From assembly GCA_020747065.1 (NCBI GenBank), contig JAGMVK010000015.1, forward strand, positions 1 to 64,000: DNA of 64,000 nt, in the 5' to 3' direction. The position numbers and the translations under genes were made by a program. Of this stretch, positions 23,799 to 37,040 are shown in pieces. Positions within the stretch are counted from its first letter, which is position 1; every line of letters starts with the position of its first letter. Origin of the DNA: Cadophora sp. MPI-SDFR-AT-0126. Taxonomy: Eukaryota > Ascomycota > Leotiomycetes > Helotiales > Ploettnerulaceae. The notes under the pieces are model-generated. The model searched no databases. It had not been told where the DNA came from and was given only the letters and a program-made list of their open reading frames with translations.

Positions 23799-25564
23799 CT
23801 ACCAGCCCCTTCCTCGATACCCTCCTCGACCTCCACGGTTGTTATTCCATCCGTTGTTATTATTGTAACCTCTACCACCTTGTTGCTGCTGCTGTTGCCA
23901 ACCGCCGGGTCCAGAGGGTGGGTAGCCTTGTTGCTGATAGTTGCCTTGTTGGTAAGTTCCCTGTTGCTGGTAACTGCCAGGTGGAGGTCCAGGAGGCGGA
24001 CCTGGAGGAGGTGGTGGGGGAGGCCAAGCACCTTGTTGCTGTTGGTATTGAGGGTTGAAGTTCATGTTTTGCATTGGCGGAGGTGGTGGAGGCCATGCTC
24101 CGTATTGAGGTTGACCATTGAAAGGGATGTTTGGTGGTGGAGGTGGCGGGGGAAAGTTGGAATTGAATCCTTGTTGGAAAGCGGTATGCTGAAAAGGAGG
24201 CATGGGCGGCTTGGTAGGAAGGTTGCTCGGAGGAGGTGGTGGTGGTGGAGGTCTTTCAAATGCTGGTCCGTTTGATGCTCTTGGCTCTGGAGGAGGAGAT
24301 CTGGAGATCGATCTACTTCTTGATCTTCGAGTCTGGCCATTTCGCTTGTTGTCTGGAGTGGGAGAACGAGATGAGCTGTATGAACGTCGACGCCGTGTAG
24401 ATCTGTATTCTCCTCGATCCGAACCACTATCAGACTGGCTGTACCGCCTCTTCCTCATCTCAGGGCTTGAGCTCCTGCTTTGACTGCGCTGATCACGACT
24501 TTCATCACGACTTGGTACATCCAATCCCTTCTTTCTCCTCTTCATCTTTTCACAAAAAGTCCGGGACCACCCGTAGTATCCCTCTCCTTCAAGGATCTCT
24601 CCGGTTATTTCATCGACAATAATTGGCTGTCCAAGTTCATCAATGTCCAAGGCTGCCGTTTCTTCCATGTCCGCATCGCCAAATATAGCTTGTACATCGT
24701 CAAGAAGAGCTTTCACTGCCATGGCCAATCCCTCCTCTGCTGGGCCAGCCACAAATTGCAAAGGTTTGATCATATCAGGATTGATTGGCCGTGTTGAATT
24801 CGGAACGATATGGGGCATGAGATTTCCAGCAGGTAAATCGAACCATGGGGTTGAAGCATCACCATGCATAGCTGGCATGACATAGGGTGTCAACCTCGAG
24901 GTTTTCGAAGGGATGCCTTGCTCTTTATCTCCACTACTTCCCTCGACGTGTTCACCTGCCTCGGACGCATTCTTAACTGCCTCACGAAGTTTCTCAATGT
25001 AGTCCTTGGAGTAATAGCCTTTCTCCTCCCATATGGCCAATAAATCCAAGACTTTCCGCTGATGCTTCGGACATTCCTTGAAAGATGCCGCGCTTCCAAA
25101 TAAGCTCACAAGTATGGGTTGGATTTTGCCGCAGATCGACGCATCGTTGACTCGGTTCCTGGAATGAAACAGTATATCGTTGACCAGGTACAAGATATGT
25201 AGCCGCTTCCTCTTCAGAGAGGGCTCTCGCTTTGTCACAGCTGTTGCTCCTCCAGATTCAGAGAATGACGCTGTCAGAGCAGTCAAATATTTGCCCAGTG
25301 CTGTGAACCTCGCAGCAGATGGGGCGATGTTCTTCAAAATCCATTGCTTGCATTTCTATCCTCAGGGACCATTTAGCCATCGCGTTGATACAGCTTAAGA
25401 GTGTATGATCAAACCTGGACGTTTCTTGGCGAGCATTGTACGACGACTGTGTTCAAGAGGGTGTGGAAATCTGCGATGGCGTCGCGCGAAAGGGAGGTGG
25501 GATCAGGTCGCAGCAGACCGGCGGAGAAGGAGGCCTTCGCGATGGCTAATTGATGCGAGGCCAT
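23799..25564 (-). CDS. CID-domain RNA-processing protein, CHERP-like
   Basis: Exon 1 (25564-25415) and exon 2 (25355-23799) give 568 residues. The 59-nt intron joins SPRNVQ to KCKQWILKN in frame. The first ~150 residues form a CID-type helical domain (KRLHILYLVNDILFHSRN), which in relatives binds the RNA polymerase II C-terminal tail. Then follow an acidic linker, an Arg/Ser-rich segment with RRRRSYSSSRSPTP-like runs (about 300-370), and a long low-complexity tail of Pro runs, Gln/Gly repeats and a terminal RGGRGGYRGRGW-type RGG region. This layout resembles metazoan CHERP and fungal CID/SR proteins, suggesting a nuclear role in splicing or transcription coupling. The start ATG 25564 is the one that opens the CID. 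The donor GTTTGA is slightly unusual. Confidence 0.85.
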
Positions 25565-26708
25565 GATATAGACACTATCGTGCTCACGTTGAAAAGAATG
25601 CGATCATCCGCGAGGTAGAGTTGATGTGTAGAAGTTTGTTGATGTGGCATGAACTCGAGCTGGAGCTTGAAGAATTTAGCGCGAGGTTTAGAATCTCAGC
25701 CTTGCCGAGGCACCAATCATTGCTAGGTAAAAAGAAAGGCCTCTGAACATTGACCGTGGCATCATTTATAGCTTATTGCAACCGTAATTACAAATAATAA
25801 AACCTACTAATTTTCGAAAAAGTCAAAACTAAGAGCAATTGAAGTTAGTTCAGATTCCGTCGAGAAGGTCTTTGACAGTATTTATATGGAGGGATATGTG
25901 GATTTGCTCAAAAGTGTAATGAGATTTCGGATGAAGTTTTAAACCGAAGGAAGAATCTTTAATTGACTTTTACTTTGACAGGAGAAGAGAGTGTCTTCAT
26001 GGAATAATGGCCTGATCTGATCTGTTCCGATCTCATGAGCTACATCCTTACGAAAGGTACAGTACTCGAGTACTTCTAGATGTGGCTTGACCCCGCAACC
26101 AACGCCACACGGGCAGGTGCCACAGCACACACTGCACACGGAGCTCGACTCGACGATCCCTGTCAGACAGGACAGTTAGTTGCTGGCTCGAGTACCAAAA
26201 TAGCGCATTGCATTGGTGGATGGCACTTTGCCTTGTTGTGTTGTACGGTGCGGTGCTTGGACAACAAGAACAAGACCACGAAATAATATTCCCATCCATC
26301 GTGGTGACGAGGCAGGCGAAGCACGACAAGGTACGCGACAACCAATACATCCACATACCAACAGGAGACATCCGCATGCATCTGCAGGAATCTTTATCTG
26401 CATTGCCGTCTTCATTCCCCCCTCCAACCACATTCGCTCATCCCGCCAACCACTTCTGCGAGGCCGCCAATTCTATCGAGGGGCTCAGCATTTCAAGATC
26501 TGCCCCGGATTATCTACTCACCCTATACGAGACACGCCCCCGACCCCTCCATGAGGCTCCTAGATGGTCGACCGCCTCCGACCTCGAATTTCATTTCTCT
26601 ACCACTCTTTTGAAGAATAACGAGTCCATTCTATGACTTCACGGTCAAATCACGAATGGGCATGCAATCTGACCCTGAATAGTCCATCTTGCTGTCAGCA
26701 ACCTCACC
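25565..26708. promoter_or_regulatory. Divergent intergenic region between CID gene and 5-phosphatase gene
   Basis: About 1.1 kb separates two divergently transcribed genes and must hold both promoters and 5' UTRs. A frame at 26208-26636 starts with a signal-like stretch but lies in the expected 5' leader and has no other support. No specific site was identified. Confidence 0.5.
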
Positions 26709-29700
26709 ATGGAGGAACCGGCAGCAGAGAGCCTAGATGGCTCCTCAATTGTGCGAATTACCTTTCCCAACTTCCTGCATGAGTGTTTTACTAATTGATT
26801 GTCTAACAGAAGCCGGTGTCCTCCCTGCGATCCCACTTCGAGCAAATGGCTAGTCTCAAAGCCAAACCCCCTCCACCACCAGGACCGAAGCCTATTTCAC
26901 CGCAACCGACCGGGAATGGCGTCAGCAATGGGTCGAGAGATATTGTTAGACCAGCATCTGTACAACCGGAGGAGGTGGGCTTTGGGGATGCTCTACGTGC
27001 GGCTCGAGGGAGGGAGAAGGTGGAAAATGGACTGAAGCCACCTCGAACGGCATCTGCCAATATTTCTCCATCACCAACCAGGAATATAAGACCGCGGCCA
27101 GTTTCAACAATTACTCCTGCAGTTATGATTCAACCCCCACAGTCACCACCTAAAGTGAATACACTGAACTTGGTGCTGCCAGGAACTCCGTCATACCTCC
27201 AGGCTGATTCCCCCATGTCTGCGTCCTCGGGAAGCGCTTCTCCCAGAAACTTCAGGATACCTAGCAGACCTAATACACCGCATTTGGAGCCTGGGAGGTC
27301 TCCCAAAATGCGCCCCTCGCAACCACCTTCTCCCCCGCCTCCGAGAAGGTCAGGCGAGTTTAGGAGAGAGGCACGCGAGGTTCGCGAGGCTCCTGCGAAA
27401 CCAAAACCTCCGCCTGTGAATCGTGCGGACAAACCCAAAATCAATAGCCGTCCAATGTCGCTAGCATTTCGAACGGAAGCTACTACTCTCGACCCAGCCC
27501 CTCAATCTGGGGTGGACAAAACGTCTCCTTTCAGTACTCCTCCGAGCAGTGGGAGCAGTCCGGAGCACGAGCTGCCAGGACCGGCCATGTCACGACCGAG
27601 GAATACACACGAGCCTAGGAATGGAACTGAACACATCCCAACAGCTCACAAGACTTTCGACCCACCACCTCTCCACCATAGCGTCGCAAATAGAAGAAAG
27701 GACCAAGAAGCGAACGGATTGAATAAAGGGTTGATCTCTCCTCAAGTGACAGGAGAGCAACGACCAGCATTACCAACCAGACCTCAAGTCGTACCTGAGC
27801 CGGTAAAGGCTCGTGGATTCAGAGATGTCATGCCACCACCTGCGAGACCGTCGATGGACAGAAACCGGCCCACAAATGTTGTCCCGGAAATCGAGACTGG
27901 ATATGCGACGCCGCCGAAAAGAGTATTCTCACAGCCAACAGACAAACCAAACACTCAATTGCAAACTCCGCAGCGATCACATGGAAGATCAATGACTGTG
28001 TCTTCGCCGAGAGCTCCGGTGGAATTTAGAAATCCAACGGTTCACGTCGAGCCTCGTAAATCGTATGATGTGGGTCCAACGACGAACGCCACCAAGGAAT
28101 CAACGCACCCAGGTCCCGGAGAATACCCAGATATTTCACACACCAACCGGCGGTACCCTGAGCATATGAATATGACTAGGGAACTGGCGACCAAGTACGA
28201 CACACGAATACTTGATGTTTGTGGGGAATATGTTTGCACAACTGGCCATTTTACCAGAGTATGGAGTTTACTGGACGGCTCACTACTGACCAGTCTGGCC
28301 CATACAGAAGGTGTCAAAATGATGTCTGTCGCCTTCAAACCAATGGCCAATGTCAACGACGAAGGCACGCGACTGTGGATTGGCAGCAATACCGGAGAGC
28401 TCTCAGAAGTTGACGTTCACACTCAGACGGTCATCGCTACCAAGGCGAACGCTCACACTCGCCGAGATATTATCAAAATTTACAGGCATCTCAACGAAAT
28501 GTGGACCCTTGATGATGGTGGATCTTTGCATCTATGGGCTCCTGATAGTCAAGGCTCACCTAGTCTTGAAGGAAATGCGAGCAAAAGTTTTAGAGTGCAG
28601 AAAGGTCATACCTTCTCCACCGTCATCGGTGACGATCTCTGGCTTGCAACTGGCAAAGAAATACGAGTTTATGTGCCAAGTCGAGATGCGACACAATGGC
28701 TGGCCCTTCAAGGCACTATGAGTCAACCAAATACTGGCGACATCACTTCTGGGACAACAATCGGATCGCAGTCTGACAAGGTTTACTTTGGGCACACAGA
28801 CGGCAAAGTCAGCGTGTACTCTAAACGTGACTTGTCCTGTCTGGGTGTTGTGAACGTCAGCGTTTATAAAATCACTACACTCGCAGGTGTGGGTGGATTT
28901 CTCTGGGCAGGCTTCAGCACTGGTCAGATTTATATCTATGATACAACAAAACCAACTTGGGTTGTTCAAAAGGAGTGGCAAGCTCATCATGATCCGGTCG
29001 TCAAATTAATAGCGGATCCGGCAAGTTATTGGACTTTAGATCGGTCCAATGTCGTCTCTCTCGGACAAGATAATATGATTCGGGTTTGGGATGGTCTGTT
29101 GCAAGAAGATTGGATTGGTAGGTTGACTAAATCAGAATGTCCATATTTGCTGACAATTACAGAAAACCAAATGCAATCCCAAGAACGTGAATTTGCTGAT
29201 TTCACGCCAATAAAGGCACTCGTCATGACTTGGAATGCAGGCGCAACAGCGCCGAGCCACCTCAGAAAGTCCGATCAAGATGCAGCTTTCTTCCGCAATC
29301 TTTTACAAAATAGTGGTTCACCGGATCTATTGATCTTTGGCTTCCAAGAGCTTGTTGATCTCGAGGACAAGAAGACCATGACCAGTCAGTACCCCTTCGA
29401 TCTGGGATACAACCACTAACATGACCAGAAACCTTTTTCAAGTCCAAAAAGAAGGATCCTACTTCGGAGCATGAACACATGAGTCGAGCCTACCGCGAAT
29501 GGAGAGGGTTCCTAACTACATGTATGGATGACTTCGTACCAGGCGAGCTCTACCATCTGCTCCACACAGCAAGCCTTGTCGGGCTTTTTACTTGCATATT
29601 TGTGAGAGCTCCATTACGTGACCGTATTCGCGGGTTGAGTGCTGTGGAGGTCAAAAGAGGCATGGGTGGATTGCATGGAAACAAGGTCAGTCGAATAGCA

Positions 29701-30562
29701 CAAGGTGCAGATCAGAATGCTGACTTTACAGGGCGCCTTGATTGTCCGATTTGTTCTGGACGACACGTCTATGTGCTTCATCAACTGTCATCTTGCTGCT
29801 GGTCAAACCCAGACAAAGGATCGCAATGCGGATATTGCCGCCATCCTTGACAGCTCACTATTACCTCCGGTGAAAGACGTCAGTGTGCGGCAAGATAGTT
29901 ATGTTGGGGGCGGTGATGGAACAATGGTTATGGATCACGAAATCTGTATCTTGAACGGAGATCTCAACTACCGAATCGATACCATGGGACGAGATACAGT
30001 AGTCAGGGATGTCAAATCTAGGAATTTTGACAAACTTCTTGACCGAGATCAACTCATCGCATCGAAACGGAAACATCCGTGGTTCAAGCTGAGAGCTTTC
30101 CAGGAGTCGCCAATCACCTTCGCACCGACGTACAAATACGACGTTGGAACCGACAACTATGATTCAAGTGAGAAGAAGCGAGCACCTGCGTGGTGTGATC
30201 GAGTACTGTTCCGTGGCCGCGATCGTATCCAAGAGCTGGACTATCGCCGACACGAAGTTCGAGTATCAGATCACCGACCTGTCACAGCATCGTTCGAGAT
30301 TCTCATCAAGACCATGTCAGCGGAGAAGCGGGACTTGAAGCGGGCAGAATGTCTGCAGCACATGGCGGAACGTAAACAGCGCCTTGTTCGTGAAGCAAGG
30401 TAAGTTTCGTCACTATTGCTCTGAGATGTCGCTGACACGAACAGGCAATACTACCTCACCACATACCTAGGATTCGATGCAGCGTTTTCTAAGCAGCTGA
30501 TCGCCGAAAGAGAAAGGATTGAGCAGGAAAAGGCTGACGAGAAGGCCAAGAGAGCCCGGTGA
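26709..30562 (+). CDS. Inositol polyphosphate 5-phosphatase with N-terminal beta-propeller-like domain
   Basis: Five exons (26709-26750, 26810-29384, 29429-29685, 29732-30399, 30445-30562) give 1219 residues. The first exon (MEEPAAESLDGSSI) is joined to KPVSSLRSHFE across a 59-nt intron with CTAAC near its 3' end. Residues 1-440 are Pro/Ser-rich and probably disordered. About 440-780 is a WD40-like repeat region (WTLDDGGSLHLW, GQDNMIRVWDG). The C-terminal catalytic domain carries the 5-phosphatase motifs: TWNAG, FGFQELVDLE, NCHLAAG, LNGDLNYRID, PAWCDRVLFRG and SDHRPVTASF. Enzymes of this family remove the 5-phosphate from phosphoinositides or soluble inositol phosphates at membranes. All key residues look intact. 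Substrate preference is not deducible. Confidence 0.92.
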
Positions 30563-31330
30563 TCTTCACTCACTACAAGCGGAGTAGAACGTAAAGAGCA
30601 TTTTGTTGCTCACGGAAGCTTCATGGGGGACAAAGAAACGATCCACGCGACCCCACGTGAGAGCGTGACGATCTCCTGTCTTAGCGTCTGACGTCGCCAT
30701 TGAATAATGGTCCACGTCATGTCACTTCACCACACCACACCACACCACATCACCTCACTCGCTCGCACTCACTCCCTCACTCCCTCACTCCCTCACTCCA
30801 TCCCTCCCGTCGATCTGTGGAGCGAATGAAGGAAAGCTGCCGCCACTACTTACATTTCGATGCTACCCACCAATGTGGCGGCTCTACCTCTACCAATTAT
30901 CGATGTCCCTCACTGCGCTTGTGCAGGAACATCCCGATCTGATGTGAGAGTAGAGGGCTTGGGGTGCGGGAAGCAAGGGAAAGGAGTCAGGATCAGGATC
31001 AGGGTGTGAGGAAGATGAAATGTAGTGACGAGTGTATGGCTAGATGCCGTGCGAACCCTAGCACGGTCAAGTTAATGGTGGATAATAAAACGAATATTTT
31101 CCATCGCCAGATTGCTTTTCTTTTTTCCTATCCTTACCTATTTTCACTCAATTTCCTCGATAAATCATACCTTCCCAAGCAACATCAAACCCACTCCAAC
31201 ATTCCTCCCATCCATCTCCGCGACCATCAACTCAATCTTCCTCCAAAAACAACACACATTGACAACCAGACATTCAGCTACCAATATCTACTCTCATCCT
31301 CGCCCTCTCATCCTAATCGAACAACCCACA
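30563..31330. other. Intergenic region with simple repeats
   Basis: The stretch holds the end of the phosphatase gene and the promoter/5' leader of the GFA gene, with pyrimidine- and CA-rich sequence just before ATG 31331. No gene is seen. Confidence 0.5.
30725..30812 (+). repeat. CACCA and CTCACTCC short tandem repeats
   Basis: CACCACACCACACC-type pentamers are followed by several CTCACTCC-type octamers within about 90 bp. Confidence 0.75.
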
Positions 31331-32501
31331 ATGGCCCCCTCCGCGACCCAAAAATCCGCCGCCAAGAACAACGCGGACACGCCTTCGAGCACCGCGTCTG
31401 ATATCGAAGGCCAGGAGAACGAGTGGAAGTTTAGGGCGCCGTATAAGATCCATAGTAATAAGAAAGATGCAAAAAATGGAAATGGGAATGGGGATAAGGA
31501 TGGGGGAGAGGGAAGGAATGGGGAGGGAGAAGATGGGGGAGAAGAGGAATTCAATGCGATTTATGAGGGGGCTTGTCATTGTGGGAAGGTGAGGTATCAA
31601 TTGGGGAGGGAGAGGCCTCTTGCGAGTAAATTCTGTCATTGTGGGACTTGTCAGATGATTCATGGTTTGTTGATTTTTCTTTTCTTGTTGTCTGTTTAGT
31701 AGGGCGGGTGCCAAGATGGGTGGATGGGTGAGCTGGTGAGGAGGGAGGGTAGCTTGTTATTTGCATGGAGGCAATTATATAATCTCGTGGATTTTGCTGA
31801 CCATCTCTATTCTTCTTTAGGCGCACCTTTCCAACACGCAGCCATTTTCCACAAGGAAGATATTAACTTTCTGAAAGGTCACCGTACGTCCTTTCATGCC
31901 TCTCCCATCACTCTCTTCCTTCTCACAGATTTCGACCCTTCATAACCCAATTCTCCCTTCCCAGCGCTGACAAACTCAGATGACCTCCAGTGGTACGACA
32001 GCACGGAGAAAACAACTCGACATAAGCTCCCGTGTAAAGTTTCGTGCGTGTACTGCGGGAGCTGGATCATGGACGAGGGACGGAACATGATATTGCTATT
32101 CCCTAGCTTGATTAATTTCAAGGATGGGGAGGAGAGGAAGAAGTTTTTGCCGGAGTAGGTTTCACCTTGTTTTTCTCTTACTTGCTTATTCTGTTGGTGC
32201 GGTGCCTTTCTGGGTCTTTGCGCTGCAGATGAGGAGATGTATAGATTGGGAGAGATGCTGATACTTTGAAATTAGATGTCACATGTTCTATGAAAACCGC
32301 GTGGTGGACATCAATGATGGGTTGCCGAAGTGGAGTGGGATGCAGGGGAAGAGCGAGCTTATTGGTGATAGTCCGGTGGAGGCTGTGAAGAAGAGGAAGA
32401 GGGAGGTTGAGGAGGAGGAGAGGGAGGAGAGGGCGAAGAGGAGGGGTGGGGAGGATGAGGGTGGGGATAAGGATGAGGATATGGATGGCGGGGAGAAGTG
32501 A
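31331..32501 (+). CDS. GFA/CENP-V-type zinc-binding domain protein
   Basis: Four exons (31331-31664, 31821-31883, 31980-32154, 32276-32501) give 265 residues, with all phases closing. The Cys motifs of the glutathione-dependent formaldehyde-activating (GFA) fold are present: CHCGKVRY (about 85-92), CHCGTCQ (about 103-109) and CKVSCVYCG in exon 3. HMFYENRVVDINDGLPKWSG near the end matches the family's C-terminal core. Such proteins bind two zinc ions; the founding enzyme condenses formaldehyde with glutathione, but most fungal members are uncharacterised. Oddities are a Gly/Asn/Glu-rich insertion before the domain (about 50-75) and a highly charged Lys/Arg/Glu tail of about 40 residues. The exon 3 donor GTAGGT overlaps an in-frame TAG, so retention of that intron would truncate the protein. 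Confidence 0.85.
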
Positions 32502-32693
32502 TGGGTCATGATGTGTGAACAGGGAGAGGAGAATTGGTGGGAAGTACTATGCAGTATCATGGTGTCGTGAGGATTAGCGTGAAAGGAATCAAACACCTTG
32601 TCGTGAAGGAAATCTTGACAAAATTGCAGTCCCAGAGCGGAAACTGGTGTCGTATCTATCTACATACTTAGATAGAGCACTATATCAAAGATC

Positions 32694-34651
32694 CTACAGA
32701 CTAAAATATCCCGGCTGTAACCTTATAAAGATACCCTCAGGGTCAACTTCCTTCTGTACCCTCCTCAGCCTCTCCTGATTCTCTACACTATACCCCGCAA
32801 ATACATCCTGGGTTTTAGCAGCATAGTTCTGGTAGATGAAGGGATGATGCACATCCATCTTCTTGCCGACGACGACGGATCGATCAATAATGTTCTGAGC
32901 TGTACGAACGACTAACTCGTCATCTTCTGCTGAACCCCAGGAGAAGGATACCAAGAGGACTAGATTCGGGTAGTCAGTTGGATGAACATCAGTGCAAAAT
33001 CTTTGCACGCTCGCTTAACCCTGAAATCTATGTCTAGGACATAGAATCCTATGCCAGACAGGAACGAAGCACTTACGCGTCAACGGCCCATCCTCCTCCT
33101 TAATCCCAAGAGCATTTCCCCCATTCCTCTGAAACTGCTTAATCTCATCCCTCGCCAAAGTCTGCGTAGTAACCGCCCCAAAAAAGCCCTCCAGCCCCCT
33201 AATCCCCTCCACCTCCTGCATATAAATCTTCGCTGCCTCCTTCAGGAACGCCCTATCAACCTTGAACGTCGCAGTGTTATACGTGACTCTCACACCAACA
33301 GTGTTATACTCATCCAGCTCCTGCGTGAAGCCGTATGGATGCTGCATGCGCATTGTAGATTGAACGGATTTGGTGTTGAGGTCTGAAACGAGCTGAGTCA
33401 AGGCAGGCGCATAGTTGATAGCACCGGTGTGTAATGTGTGTGTCCCGACGGCGTAGGCATTGGCTTTGGGCATAAGGGACAATATCCCGTAGCCCATAGC
33501 ATCGTGGTCGTCTTCTGACTCCATGGGTAAGCGAGAGATGGCGGAGACGAAAGTGTCGAGGTCGATGCAATACCCGAGTTTACATGGGATGGTTAAGAGG
33601 AGTTGGGCTGTGTTCTCGAGGATAGAGGGGATTGTAAGCTTGAATGGTCTGGTCAGGGAGAGCGAGGAGAGGAGAGTGGGTGTGGAGGAGAGGAGCATGA
33701 AGTTGAAGCCGCCCCACCATTGGGGGAGGTTGGGATGGGTTTCGAGGTCGAAGCGGGTTACGATACCGAAGTTTTTGCCGCCGCCGCGGAGGGCGAAGTA
33801 TAGGTCCGGGTTGGAGGCGTAGCTTATGTTTGCTATTGTGCCGTTGGCAAGGACGATCTGGGAAGTTGATTAGTGATATGTTTGGGATTGTGTGAGAGAG
33901 GAAGTACTTCGTAGTTCCTGACATTGTCACATCCCCATCCATAACGTCGGGAGATGAATGAAATGCCTCCTATTTATCCCGTAAGCTTATTTTAAACTCG
34001 AACGGAGAAATAAACTGAAGTCTTGAAAATATTAAGTGAACTTACCACCAAGTAAGAATCCCCCAACCCCAACATCGCCCACCCGGCCCCCCACAACCGT
34101 CAAATTCCATGGCTTCAAAAACTCATACACTGCACCCCATCTATTCCCCGTCCCCACATACGCCGTTTCTCTATCCTCCGACAGCTCAAGTCCATTCAAA
34201 AGATGCAAATCTAGCACGATGCCTCCAGGTGCCGTCGAACCTCCCGGAAACATAGCGTGTCCACCACTTTTGATGGCGAAGATGCAGGTGTGTTGAGAGA
34301 TGATCTTGATAGCCTGGGAGACGTCTTCTGGGGAAGTTGGGTGAACTATGCAGAGTGGAATTGTGGACCGTGCCATCAAGGTGTAGTAGCCTGAGAATAG
34401 TGAAGAGGGGAGAGAGGTGTTGTGGTGAACATTAGGGCCGAGAGCGGTGGTGAGTGCAGTACACTGGCTGTGTCAATTTCATTTTCTCGTTGTCTTTACG
34501 GATGTTGGACGGAACCTACAGCATCGTGACAAGCATCTGAACTGTTCCCTTGGAAAGTGCCGATAGGTATTTGGGTGCCGAGCTGAGCCTGAACTGCCGC
34601 AATGGCTGAGAAGCAGAGCAGCACAACCCCTCTTAGCGAGAACACCATCAT
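32694..34651 (-). CDS. BBE-like FAD-linked oxidoreductase, secreted
   Basis: Five exons (34651-34520, 34463-34046, 33969-33908, 33857-33077, 32959-32694) give 552 residues, normal for berberine-bridge/6-hydroxynicotine-oxidase-like enzymes. A signal peptide (MMVFSLRGVVLLCFSAIAAVQA) predicts export. The FAD-binding PCMH domain shows KSGGHAMFPGG, where the His is the usual covalent flavin site, then GGRVGDVGVGGFLLGGG and YGWGCDNVRNYEIV, whose Cys is a candidate second flavin link. LRGGGKNFGIVTRFDL and the C-terminal VDPEGIFIRLQPGY are typical of the family. Fungal members oxidise sugars or secondary metabolites; the substrate is unknown. I prefer ATG 34651 over 34699 because it sits at the signal peptide. 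All splice phases close. Confidence 0.9.
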
Positions 34652-35882
34652 AATAAATTTATTGTGAGATAGCTCGCTACCAACATTCGAGTTTCTCAAA
34701 GCCCAAAGATCAGTTTACGAGAATGTTCAGAATGAAGAACGTCAATCACGTTCATTTTTAATCGTCGAGAGATGTCAGCACAAGACCGCAAGCTGCGGCT
34801 GGGGTCGCAGAGAGCATGGTACATTGTGGGCTACCCAATCAGCGTGCAGGGGTCGTCAAATTGAAGACTGTCAGCCAAAGAACTGGGAAACCCCTGGTCT
34901 GCCAACGCTCCGGGGTGAGATTTGGCTTTCTTGGCGGCTGGCGCACACTACTCTTTACTTGGCTCTTGCTCCGTGTGGTGAGTGGAAAGGCGGTTGGTAT
35001 TGGTTTGACTGGTTTCAAGAGTATCGTCAGTATGATGTGACCGTCGGCAATGAGCTTGAGTCAAGAGTCAAGAGAGGAGATAGGATAGAGCACCAGGATG
35101 CTTGTCTGATTGAAAGTGGTACAGGGCGGGGTCGTTGAGGCGAGCAAGACCCACTTCCTCGCTTCCCCTTTTCGAACACTGTTTTGGCGAACGACTGTCA
35201 ACAAAGACCTTTATCAGCCGAAATCTTGCCAGCCTGAACGCTCTGGAAGTCAAAGCTCTTTTATTTCGAATATGATATCTAAGACTGGAAATGCCTATTT
35301 TTGAAACAGTCTCATGGAATTTTAAATTGCTCGGTGACGCGCTGGCACATGAAAGTCTCCAGTAGCATGCCTGTGGAGCTTGCGATGGCGTGTGAAGTGA
35401 ACACGGGAGAAGATCCTTCTCCGTCAATGGCACTCCATTTCATTCAACTATCTGTTCACGATAGTTGGAGTTTTGATCCTTTGACGGCTCTGATATAGTA
35501 ACTCGCTCTTAAGGGCGAACATCTATGAAATCCTATCATCTTGTGGTTCATTTAGACTAGCTAGTATAATAAAAGTGGATCACACTGTCCCAAATCGCTT
35601 GCTCCATTCAATGAAAACAATTTCCAAAGCCGATAATGGGAGATCAATTCCAACCCCGCCAATCACAAGACCATCTGCTCTACTCGCGTATGTTTCTTCT
35701 ACTGCCCCTCGCTGCATCGCAGAAGGCCGTCCCCAGAAATGTGACATTTGTAATACAAAGCATGGCCACCTATGCCAGCTCGTGAGCTTAATATCCTCCA
35801 AGGAAAGACAAAGGAGAGACTCCGCGCATTCCAGGTGTCGGTTACAGATACATTTTACACATTCTCGTCATCCTGCTTTTGT
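34652..35882. other. Intergenic region, no supported gene
   Basis: This interval contains the BBE gene promoter on its left. Short frames (34816-35138, 35068-35433, 35575-35886) overlap one another and show no domain, signal peptide or splicing pattern. Confidence 0.5.
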
Positions 35883-37040
35883 CTAGCGTGAGAAAAGGGG
35901 TAGATGATCTGATCCAGACTCAGGACCTCGTCTGAACTGGCGTTTGATATCTTGCATTTTGAAAGCCAGGTACCCAACAGCTAAAGTGAACGCTGTCAAC
36001 GGCAAAGTCACTTGTAGCCAGCGATCTAATGCGATGCGTGAGAAAGTACCATCAGGATCTCCATTTTGATATTTGATGACATCTGTGCTGAAAAAGGTCT
36101 ACAGTTGGACTTTGATCAGTAAAATGTTCGAGTTCTCAGCGAGAAGGATCACGTACTGAGACAAAAGTAGCAGGGAGATAGACCAAAGTAACAACGGTGA
36201 TGATCCTCACAGCTATTGCTTCTCTATGCATGCTGACTGTCAAGCTTTCCATCTTGTCTGTTGCCTGGCCTTGAAGATGTTGCAGGATCTTGGCAGCGTT
36301 AGAAGGCTTCAATTTCCCAGGCTATATAAGGGAGCTTACCAGTGTTTTTCTATCGGAGGTTCTTCGTACTAAAAGCTGAGCACACCTAATTTGGACCTTC
36401 AAATCATATATCATATCATTTACTTGCGCAGAAAAGCCTCGTATGTCGTTGGCACAATTCTGTCGGACGGTAAACTCGTCATTGTTGGACAAGCCTTCAT
36501 AGTAGCTTCTTAGCTGAGTGAGGACCTCCATGTTCGACTCCATGACCAACATTGCTTCATTGATTTTATCTTCGAGAGACTGGGTCTTTTGTAAATCTTT
36601 GGGTGTGTACTCTCGACGGACCTGGTTGCTGCCATTAAAGCCGCGGGGTTCAAGAACTGCAAGGTCTGTCTACAGGAATGTGTCAGCTTCATGTTAATTC
36701 CACAATAAAAATTGTACATGTGTACTTACTGCGTCCTCGACTCTGCTTTCGAGCCATTCTAGATATCCCACCCATGATTTCGTGGACCAATGACAGTAGC
36801 GGAGATGGATGGTCAGGGAAGCAACCAAGGCTTGTGCTGGAGTTCGAAAGGCTCGATCCATTGGTCAACCCTTGACTCCTGTGACGTCTTGAATGCTATT
36901 CTTGATATCTGTAATATCTCCTTTGGTTATAATCCACAAGGTGGTCCCATAGACTATGGCAAATTGATGAAGGATTGTGGCAGGCCTAATTGACCAAGAG
37001 CCTCCTAAACGGCTTGCTGCGGTAACGGATGTTTAGTCAA
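35883..37040 (-). pseudogene. 5'-truncated CorA-like membrane protein gene, cut by a RIP block
   Basis: Minus-strand exons can be read backward from the stop at 35883: 36098-35883, 36288-36157, 36669-36340 and about 37040-36730, joined by GT-AG introns with closing phases. The product ends with VTLVYLPATFVS-TFFSTDVIKYQ, a transmembrane segment and RWLQVTLPLTAFTLAVGYLAFK, the tail of fungal CorA-like (divalent-cation channel superfamily) proteins. Upstream, VYGTTLWIITKGD is readable, but an in-frame TGA lies at 36865-36867. Before about 37040 the reading frame runs into AT-rich RIP DNA, so the N-terminal half is missing. A shorter product from a later ATG is possible but unlikely to be functional. 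Confidence 0.7.

Noticed and set aside
23246..24275. Long plus-strand frames over the CID gene
   Set aside because: They are antisense shadows of its repetitive Pro/Gln/Gly tail.
26208..26636. 142-codon frame with a hydrophobic start
   Set aside because: It lies in the divergent promoter/5' leader region and is followed by low-information sequence; no other support.
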